DNA of 12,299 nucleotides, from contig CAZIWJ010000097.1 in the NCBI GenBank assembly GCA_964542855.1, forward strand, positions 1 through 12,299, given 5' to 3'. Positions 7,574 through 12,299 of the stretch are shown here, piece after piece (position 1 is the stretch's first letter; each line of letters starts with the position of its first letter). This stretch comes from CAZIWJ01 sp964542855 (GTDB lineage: Bacteria > Bacteroidota > Bacteroidia > Cytophagales > Cyclobacteriaceae). Position numbers and translations under genes: made by a program. Under the pieces are notes generated by a model, which saw nothing but the letters and a program-made list of their open reading frames with translations, was not told the DNA's origin and made no database searches.

Positions 7574-8242
7574 TTAACTCACTCGTTCATCTGAAATAAC
7601 TTCGTTAATCCAGGTATTTACTTTATTAAAGCAATCCTGGTTTACTTCATGACCCATAACATGCTCATGAAATTCGAAGGTTAAGGGTAATTTCCGCATA
7701 AATTCCTGTGTTTTTCGTGCCAGAAAAATAGGAAGTACAATATCGTTTGTACCATGTGTAGCCATAATCTGTGTATCAGATAATGCATCAGGATTCTTTA
7801 TTTTTTCAGCTACATCTTTAACCACGTATCCACTCATAGCTAGAACATTCTGAGTTAAATCAGGCCTGGTTAAGGCAACTGCATAACTCATCATAGCGCC
7901 CTGGCTAAAACCGCCGAGTATAATTTTAGAAGGTTGATAAGTTTGTTGTAGTTCTTTTAAATAGTTGATTAGTAATTCTCGGGAGCTTTCAAATTCACTT
8001 GAATTAATAACAGGGGTTCCAGCGCTCATTTGCATGATATCAAGGCTAAACCAGGCGTAACCGCCAAAGTAAGAAATCGGCGCTCTTGGACTTACTACCA
8101 TTAAGTTAGGATTGAGCATTGGGGCAAAAGAAAATAAATCTTCTTCGTTGCTACCCAATCCGTGTAATAGTACCAGTAACGGTGAGTTTCTCTGATTTGT
8201 AGGCTGATTCGTAGGATACTTTATTTTATGATATAAACTCAT
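7574..8242 (-). CDS. Phospholipase/carboxylesterase-type alpha/beta hydrolase
   Basis: A 222-residue cytosolic serine hydrolase of the phospholipase/carboxylesterase (Abhydrolase_2) family, which includes YpfH-like esterases and acyl-protein thioesterase relatives. HGLGSNEED (27-35) supplies the oxyanion loop, G111-F-S113-Q-G the nucleophile elbow, D167 (HGTNDIVLP) the acid and H198 (GHEV) the base, so the triad is complete and the length is normal. No signal peptide is seen. The natural ester substrate cannot be read from the sequence. A small oddity is TNQPTNQ at residues 11-17, from a short DNA repeat in the linker after the first strand. Translation starts at ATG 8240-8242 and a TAnnTTTG box lies 56 bases upstream. 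Confidence 0.92.
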   Translation of the reverse strand: MSLYHKIKYPTNQPTNQRNSPLLVLLHGLGSNEEDLFSFAPMLNPNLMVVSPRAPISYFGGYAWFSLDIMQMSAGTPVINSSEFESSRELLINYLKELQQTYQPSKIILGGFSQGAMMSYAVALTRPDLTQNVLAMSGYVVKDVAEKIKNPDALSDTQIMATHGTNDIVLPIFLARKTQEFMRKLPLTFEFHEHVMGHEVNQDCFNKVNTWINEVISDERVS

Positions 8243-8297
8243 GAATAGAATTAGAAATTTAGGTGTATTCTTAGGGCTAAGCGCTGAAATTAATAAT

Positions 8298-8305
8298 CAA
8301 AGTTA
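8298..8305 (-). promoter_or_regulatory. Candidate -7 promoter element of the esterase gene
   Basis: On the minus strand TAACTTTG matches TAnnTTTG, 55-60 bases before the esterase start codon. No good TTTG lies at the expected -33 distance (the bases there read GTGA), so the assignment rests on one box. Confidence 0.4.
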
Positions 8306-8480
8306 ACAACCGTTCACTTTTTCTCACGGTGATTGTGAAGAAAGTAAAAAAATTCTCTAAAATTCCAGGAGAAGAAAAGGGAGAAGAATTTTTCTTTATT
8401 CCACCCCACAAAACCACCCCCCATAAGTCGGATCTTCTACAAAAGTGCACTGAATTTTTTTATTTGTTGCTCAAAATTAC
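8306..8480. other. Low-G+C spacer with purine-rich and C-rich tracts
   Basis: No gene was found. On the plus strand it contains a long purine-rich stretch (8366-8390), enclosed by a 9-bp inverted repeat (AAAAATTCT near 8347 against AGAATTTTT near 8385), then a C-rich stretch (8401-8423) which on the minus strand reads as two GGGGTGG boxes 13 bases apart. AGTGCACTGA (8444-8453) recurs inside the island at 8716-8725. An ORF from 8329 to 8622 spans this and the following hairpins, but its protein has no recognisable fold and is not called. Confidence 0.4.
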
Positions 8481-8870
8481 TCACCGAGGGCAACCACTTG
8501 CGTCGACTGAAAGTGCCTGCCGGCATGGTAGGCTTTTCCGGGACACATCGCTACAGCTTAACGTGTTAGCTGCCAAGAGGACGAGAGCAGGCCAAGCGCT
8601 AGATCATGAGCAGGTGGACTGACTGGCACTTTGCCCCATGTTTTGCTTCATTGCTGCAGATCTTACAGCTTAGCCAGTTATAACTGGCCATATATAGCAG
8701 TCAGACCTGGGCAAGAGTGCACTGAGCTAATGCCGTCGGTGACCCGGAAAAAGTATGCCGTATCAATTCCGTATGGATTAGCAAAAATCAGGGCTTATGT
8801 GATTCCTACTGGGAGTTCATCCTGCGCAGTTCTTCAGATCGCCAAGTAGACTTTGGAGGTGAAATTAGCC
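8481..8870 (+). ncRNA. Candidate structured RNA, possibly a HEARO/OMEGA (IscB-type) RNA without its nuclease
   Basis: A direct count gives 202 G+C in the 400 bases 8481-8880 (about 50%), against 25-37% on both sides. The plus strand folds into many helices: a split 12-bp closing stem (GGGCA 8488-8492 with TGCCC 8632-8636, and AAGTGCC 8511-8517 with GGCACTT 8625-8631); a hairpin 8515-8533 (GCCTGCC/GGTAGGC, competing with the closing stem); a hairpin 8554-8572 (CAGCTTAACGTGTTAGCTG); a hairpin 8673-8688 (GCCAGTTATAACTGGC, tetraloop); CTGGG 8707-8711 with CCCGG 8743-8747; and CTACTGG 8806-8812 with CCAAGTAG 8842-8849. A strong Shine-Dalgarno GGAGGTG (8855-8861) follows, out of character for this genome. 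Size, G+C and an RNA ending at a ribosome site fit HEARO/omega RNAs of IS200/IS605-like IscB elements, but this family assignment is inference. It does not match RNase P RNA, tmRNA, 6S or SRP RNA motifs that I know. Confidence 0.45.
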
Positions 8871-8945
8871 ATGCATCTGACCTTCTCACTAATTTTCTCG
8901 TTATTATCAAAGAACCCGATAGTCTTTTTAAGCCTTAAAAGCTGA
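8855..8945 (+). other. Strong Shine-Dalgarno and 24-codon ORF after the RNA island
   Basis: GGAGGTG (8855-8861), then a 9-base spacer and ATG at 8871, opens a 24-codon ORF (MHLTFSLIFS..., stop TGA 8943-8945). The peptide is hydrophobic and resembles nothing I recognise, including the N-terminus of IscB. Either it is a tiny leader peptide or it marks where a larger gene once began and was lost. It is called as a site rather than a gene. Confidence 0.25.
8924..8941. repeat. Hairpin at the right end of the island
   Basis: CTTTTTAA (8924-8931) and TTAAAAG (8935-8941) pair around a GCC loop with one extra T. It could be a subterminal hairpin of an IS200/IS605-like right end, or a weak A+T-rich terminator. 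It lies at the transition back to host-like low-G+C sequence. Confidence 0.35.
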
Positions 8946-8957
8946 AAAAGTGTTTTA

Positions 8958-8976
8958 CATTATTAAAATAATAATG
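8958..8976 (-). terminator. Weak A+T hairpin just after the PhaC-like gene
   Basis: CATTATT (8958-8964) and AATAATG (8970-8976) form a perfect 7-bp stem five bases beyond the stop codon of the PhaC-like gene. The stem is almost all A-T and no uninterrupted T-tract follows immediately, so it is at best a weak terminator. Confidence 0.35.
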
Positions 8977-8980
8977 CCTG

Positions 8981-10138
8981 TTAGCTGTATTTTAACATCC
9001 AGTTGGCAATATTTTTCCAATTTTCAGATAATACTTTTCTGCCCATGAATAAACCAATATGCCCGGCATCTGCCAGGCCTTTTTCTACGTTTTCTTTTGG
9101 TGTACCAAAATAAAGTTCGGCATCAAAAACTTGTTCAGGAAGCGTAATATCGTCTTTTTTTCCACCCAGAAGGTAAGTAGGACAAGTGATGTTCTTTGGA
9201 TGGGCTATCTGACCAAGTGCCTTGAACTCGCCTTTAATAAACTTATTTTCCTTGAACAGTTCTTTGATTACTTGTTTGTACCATTTTCCAGGTAATTTAA
9301 GTGTGTTTTCATACCATACTTCAAAATTCTCGTAACGGTCAAGATAACTTTCATCGTTCCTCTTTCCTTTAACGCCCTGGTAAAGGTCCATGTATTTTTG
9401 CCAGTAATGCTGGGAGGGATTCATGCTCTTAAACCCATTTAGCATCATCTTTCCGTCCATTAAACCACCCCCCGCAGCTACCACATTATGCCAAAAACGA
9501 TCCGGGGCATTTTCTACAATTTTATCTAGAAATCCTGAACACGCTTTAGTGTCGATAGGAGAACCTGCAAGAACTAATGTATTAACTTTTTGCGGAAACC
9601 GGGCAGCGAAAATAGCGGCAAACCATCCTCCCTGGCAAAGCCCTATCAGATTTACATGATCACCCAGATCATTAACAACTACATTAAGTTCCATGAGGTA
9701 CTGATCGATGTCATAAAACTTCATTTCTTGAGTAGCACTTTTATAATCTAATGAGTAAGTATGATTAATACCAAAATCATTAAGATGCTTTACTAAACTC
9801 TGTTCTTTTGCATAATCTGCAATAGTAGAATAATGCCCAGCAAAAGGAGGTAAAATTAGGGTTGGGATTTGCTTTTCATTAGAGCTCTCAAACTTACGAA
9901 CGGAGAAACAATTTAGCTCACTAGCTATTTTATTAGGAGTAGACCAACCTGGTTTTTTTCTCTTTGCTACTGTTGCGTAGTAAAAAAACTCCTGAAAATC
10001 CAGAATATCTTGCATCCAATGCTGCCATAGAAACAAAGAATACCTGGAAGGTAGTCCTACAGAATCTGGTTGATCGGGGTGGTCATTTCTTTCTTTTTGA
10101 AGGAATTCGACTTTAGTTTCTTTTACTGAAGAACTCAT
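8981..10138 (-). CDS. PHA synthase-like alpha/beta hydrolase with cysteine nucleophile
   Basis: A 385-residue alpha/beta-fold protein related to polyhydroxyalkanoate synthases (PhaC). The nucleophile elbow is G166-L-C168-Q-G-G, with cysteine instead of the serine of lipases, as in PhaC. The acid is at D329/D330 (GGKKDDITLP) and the histidine is H360 (AGHIGLFMG). QSLVKHLNDFG (113-123) and the stretch GGGLMDGKMMLNGFKSMNP (223-241) also follow the PhaC pattern. Length is near that of class III PhaC, shorter than class I enzymes. No signal peptide is present. No phaA, phaB, phaE, phaR or phasin gene is in the window, so polymer synthesis is not established; a related acyltransferase or depolymerase role is possible. 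It lies 98 bases after nqrE on the same strand, behind a terminator hairpin. Confidence 0.8.
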   Translation of the reverse strand: MSSSVKETKVEFLQKERNDHPDQPDSVGLPSRYSLFLWQHWMQDILDFQEFFYYATVAKRKKPGWSTPNKIASELNCFSVRKFESSNEKQIPTLILPPFAGHYSTIADYAKEQSLVKHLNDFGINHTYSLDYKSATQEMKFYDIDQYLMELNVVVNDLGDHVNLIGLCQGGWFAAIFAARFPQKVNTLVLAGSPIDTKACSGFLDKIVENAPDRFWHNVVAAGGGLMDGKMMLNGFKSMNPSQHYWQKYMDLYQGVKGKRNDESYLDRYENFEVWYENTLKLPGKWYKQVIKELFKENKFIKGEFKALGQIAHPKNITCPTYLLGGKKDDITLPEQVFDAELYFGTPKENVEKGLADAGHIGLFMGRKVLSENWKNIANWMLKYS

Positions 10139-10164
10139 GGTTAAAAGTTTATGGTGTATTTAAA

Positions 10165-10210
10165 ATAAAAGAGCCTTATTCTCATAAAAATGAAAATAAG
10201 GCTTCTTTTA
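10165..10210 (-). terminator. Intrinsic terminator of the nqr operon
   Basis: AGCCTTATT (10172-10180) and AATAAGGCT (10195-10203) pair perfectly. After one mismatch the stem continues with TCAT/ATGA to an AAAA loop. On the minus strand the stem is followed by CTTTTATTTTAAA. It sits 30-odd bases after the nqrE stop and before the PhaC-like gene. Confidence 0.88.
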
Positions 10211-10236
10211 TTACTTACTAAAAAAATAAGGGTAAA

Positions 10237-10854
10237 CTACAAAGAAATTCCCATGAATGACATAAAAGCAATTCCCATCAATCCAGTAATCAGCATAGTG
10301 ATACCTAGTCCTTTTAACCCATTAGGAACATTTGAGTATTTTAATTTTTCTCTGATAGCAGCCAAAGCAATGATAGCTAGTGCAAAACCTGCACCTGAAG
10401 AGAAACCGAAAACCGAAGCTTCAGCAAAAGTATATTCTCGTTGAACCATAAATAAAGATGAACCCAGAATAGCGCAGTTAACAGCGATTAGCGGTAGAAA
10501 GATACCTAAAGTACCATAAAGGGATGGAGATACTTTCTCAATTATCATTTCTACCAATTGCACCATAGAAGCAATAATGGCTATGAACATGATAAATTTA
10601 AGAAATGATAAGTCAATACTGGCAAACTGAGGTCCTAGCCATCCAGCTAGCGCTCCTTCTTTCAGAACAAATTCCTGCAAGATCCAATTAATTGGCACAG
10701 TTATGCCGAGTACAAAGATAACAGCTAATCCTAATCCTGTTGCTGTTGAAACTTTTTTCGATACGGCAAGAAACGAACACATACCTAAGAAATATGCGAA
10801 CACCATATTTTCTATAAAAATGGACTTAACGCCCAAACTGATTAAGCCTTCCAT
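10237..10854 (-). CDS. nqrE: Na+-translocating NADH:quinone reductase subunit E
   Basis: NqrE, 205 residues, is an integral membrane subunit of the sodium-pumping NADH:ubiquinone oxidoreductase. It opens with SIFIENMVFAYFLGMCSFLAVSKKV, and later has LGIFLPLIAVNCAILG and LRGLGIT-like KGLGIT, all typical of NqrE. About six transmembrane helices are evident. C26 and C127 are the conserved cysteines that, with two from NqrD, hold an iron-sulfur centre inside the membrane in the characterised Vibrio enzyme. The start lies 10 bases after the nqrD stop. It is the last nqr gene here: a terminator follows where nqrF is expected. Confidence 0.97.
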   Translation of the reverse strand: MEGLISLGVKSIFIENMVFAYFLGMCSFLAVSKKVSTATGLGLAVIFVLGITVPINWILQEFVLKEGALAGWLGPQFASIDLSFLKFIMFIAIIASMVQLVEMIIEKVSPSLYGTLGIFLPLIAVNCAILGSSLFMVQREYTFAEASVFGFSSGAGFALAIIALAAIREKLKYSNVPNGLKGLGITMLITGLMGIAFMSFMGISL

Positions 10855-10864
10855 AAGTGAAATA

Positions 10865-11542
10865 TTATTTTTCGATGTATCCGGTTACAGTACGCTGAAC
10901 CCAGATGATAATTCCAAGTATTATAAAAGCACCCACAGGAGTAACCATCAAGCCATTAGTAGGAAAGTTTTCAATACCGGCAGCTTCAAATACCTTAAAA
11001 CCAAAAATAGCACCTGAACCTAAAAGTTCCCGAAAAAAAGCTACAGCAAGAATAATCCAAGCATAACCAAACCCGCTTCCAAGTCCATCTAGAACTGAGT
11101 CGTAAGGCTTATTTCCCATAGCAAAAGCTTCCAGGCGTCCCATTACAATACAGTTTGTAATTATTAAGCCTACGAATACAGATAAAAGCTTCCAAACGTC
11201 GAAAAAATAAGCCTTTAAAACCTGGTCAACTAATGTTACCAAAGTTGCAATTACAGCTAGTTGAACAATAATACGAACCCGATTAGGAATAACATTTCGT
11301 AACAGGGATATAAGTAAGTTTGAAAACACGATTACGAATACCACTGAAATAGCCATTACCATGGTTGGCTCCATTTGTGTAGTAACTGCCAGGGCTGAAC
11401 ATATACCTAAAACCTGTACTGTAATAGGATTATCATCTGATAGTGGATCAGAAACGATGCGCTTTCTACGTTTTGAAAGCAATGCTTCCGATTCTTTTTT
11501 AACTACAGGTTTTTCCTGTACTTCTGCTGTCTGTGTACTCAT
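10865..11542 (-). CDS. nqrD: Na+-translocating NADH:quinone reductase subunit D
   Basis: NqrD, 225 residues, is the membrane partner of NqrE and homologous to it (six helices, inverted arrangement). Diagnostic stretches are NPITVQVLGICSALAVTT (38-55), RNVIPNRVRIIVQ (82-94), VDQVLKAYFFD (105-115), TNCIVMGRLEAFAM (129-142) and FFRELLGSGAIFG (169-181). C48 and C131 supply the other two cysteines of the NqrD/E iron-sulfur centre. The protein carries an N-terminal hydrophilic, Lys/Glu-rich extension of about 20 residues compared with proteobacterial NqrD. It lies 19 bases after nqrC. Confidence 0.97.
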   Translation of the reverse strand: MSTQTAEVQEKPVVKKESEALLSKRRKRIVSDPLSDDNPITVQVLGICSALAVTTQMEPTMVMAISVVFVIVFSNLLISLLRNVIPNRVRIIVQLAVIATLVTLVDQVLKAYFFDVWKLLSVFVGLIITNCIVMGRLEAFAMGNKPYDSVLDGLGSGFGYAWIILAVAFFRELLGSGAIFGFKVFEAAGIENFPTNGLMVTPVGAFIILGIIIWVQRTVTGYIEK

Positions 11543-11561
11543 ATGATAAGGTTTTTGAGTT

Positions 11562-12299
11562 CTAATTAATCAAAGCAACCTGATTGGCACTTACTTTTTC
11601 AAAATAAGAAGAATAATAATTGCCAATGTATTTAGTAATCATGTCGTTCACGCCATTTGCTGTTAAAGTAGCACCTGACATGCCATCAACTTCGTGTTCT
11701 CCAAATTTCGTGGGATCACCTACTTCGCCCTTTCGCATTTCTACTGACACGAAATTTCCGTTGTCGTTAAAGAGTTCTTTGCCAATGTAACGATTTTGTA
11801 TGGCTGACTCGGTTATTCTGGCTCCTAAGCCAGGCGTTTCAGCTTTGTGATCGAAGACAACTCCTTTTATTGTACTTAAGTCTCTTTCAAGTGCCAAATA
11901 CCCCCAGATATTATCCCACAAACCATTGCCATATACTGGAAAGATATAAGCCTCTATTCGGCCATCTTGTATAAATTTGAAAACTGGAAAATAACGATCT
12001 TCAACAGGTTTTTTAAATTCAGCACCTATATTGATTTTTTCAGCTACTTTATTTTCAATCACATCACCTCTGGCGTTAACAACTAATGACTCAACGTTTT
12101 TTTCATAAAGTGAAACTACATCGGCCTTAGGAGACAAATTCATTACAGCACTCAGGATTTTCTTCTGGGTATCAAGCTTTTCCTGTTGCTTTTGCTTAGG
12201 GCCAAGTACTACGGATGTCAAAGACAATAAACCACCCAGAACAATAGTAAGTATGGCAGAAAAAACAATTATATATACATTAGACTGTTGCACGTTGTA
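11562..12299 (-). CDS. nqrC: Na+-translocating NADH:quinone reductase subunit C (5' end cut by window)
   Basis: NqrC carries a covalently bound FMN on the periplasmic side. One N-terminal membrane helix (about residues 7-30 counted from the GTG at 12291-12293) is followed by a soluble FMN domain. DGMSGAT (203-209) matches the ApbE flavinylation motif Dxx(S/T)GAT, with T209 as the predicted FMN-phosphodiester site. PGLGARI (154-160) and YGNGLWDNIWGY (121-132) are also characteristic. The frame stays open to the window edge (YNV before QQSNV), so the GTG is probably internal and the true start lies beyond 12299. nqrA and nqrB should precede it outside the window. Confidence 0.95.
   Translation of the reverse strand, partial: YNVQQSNVYIIVFSAILTIVLGGLLSLTSVVLGPKQKQQEKLDTQKKILSAVMNLSPKADVVSLYEKNVESLVVNARGDVIENKVAEKINIGAEFKKPVEDRYFPVFKFIQDGRIEAYIFPVYGNGLWDNIWGYLALERDLSTIKGVVFDHKAETPGLGARITESAIQNRYIGKELFNDNGNFVSVEMRKGEVGDPTKFGEHEVDGMSGATLTANGVNDMITKYIGNYYSSYFEKVSANQVALIN

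Noticed and set aside
8401..8424. MraZ operator (repeated TGGG-type boxes)
   Set aside because: The G-rich boxes recall MraZ sites, but there is no mraZ or cell-division gene downstream and only two units are present. It is kept only as a low-interest finding.
8329..8849. Two open frames on the plus strand (8329-8622 and 8631-8849, the latter from TTG)
   Set aside because: They run through the hairpin-rich island and a compositional boundary, the encoded proteins show no recognisable fold or motif, and neither start has a ribosome site. Open frames are expected by chance in a higher-G+C block.
8481..8880. RNase P RNA, tmRNA, 6S RNA or SRP RNA
   Set aside because: I looked on both strands for the RNase P block GAGGAAAGTCC, a tmRNA CCA-ending acceptor with TTCGA loop, and the SRP GGAAGCAGCC loop. 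None is present.
8481..8880. Group II intron fragment
   Set aside because: No domain V-like sequence (GAGC...GAAA...GTTC type) and no GTGYG 5' end were found, nor any reverse transcriptase remnant.
1..12299. tRNA genes, CRISPR arrays, transposase or integrase genes, toxin-antitoxin pairs
   Set aside because: None was found on either strand; the intergenic regions are short apart from 8243-8980, and no regularly spaced repeats occur.

Overview
The window looks like a chromosomal segment of a Bacteroidota member, most likely of the Cytophagales/Cytophagia type. The reasons are low-to-moderate G+C, Bacteroidota-style promoter boxes (TAnnTTTG at -7), almost no Shine-Dalgarno sequences before the genes, an Na+-translocating NADH dehydrogenase (nqr) operon, and a two-lipoyl-domain pyruvate dehydrogenase E2. 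The genus cannot be named from the sequence alone.

Layout, left to right. (1) 1-2951, minus strand: an operon read from right to left, with a ClC-family chloride channel/transporter carrying a CBS pair, then a TlpA-like secreted thioredoxin, then an exported redoxin, ending in a hairpin at the left edge. (2) 3025-4889, minus strand: a tightly coupled pair, a short-chain dehydrogenase followed by a two-domain VOC (glyoxalase/dioxygenase-fold) protein. (3) 5042-7474, plus strand: pdhC (E2 of pyruvate dehydrogenase) with a clear terminator, then hslV, the proteolytic subunit of the HslUV protease, without hslU. (4) 7574-8242, minus strand: a small phospholipase/carboxylesterase-type serine hydrolase, convergent with hslV across a shared hairpin. 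(5) 8243-8980: the one long non-coding interval. It holds a sharply bounded island of about 400 bp, about 50% G+C in 25-37% surroundings, full of nested and simple hairpins and ending in a strong Shine-Dalgarno sequence with no real gene behind it. This is the most unusual part of the window and looks like a structured RNA or an ORF-less mobile RNA element. (6) 8981-10138, minus strand: a PhaC-like alpha/beta hydrolase with a cysteine nucleophile. (7) 10165-12299, minus strand: nqrC (cut by the window edge), nqrD and nqrE, closed by a strong hairpin terminator with no nqrF behind nqrE.

Most genes are core or housekeeping: respiration with sodium pumping (Nqr), acetyl-CoA synthesis (PdhC), protein quality control (HslV), envelope redox (two thioredoxin-fold proteins) and ion homeostasis (ClC). 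No defence system, integrase, transposase or CRISPR array is visible. The only accessory-looking DNA is the 8481-8945 island between the two alpha/beta hydrolase genes. My best but unproven interpretation is a HEARO/OMEGA-type (IscB-associated) RNA that has lost, or never carried, its nuclease gene.
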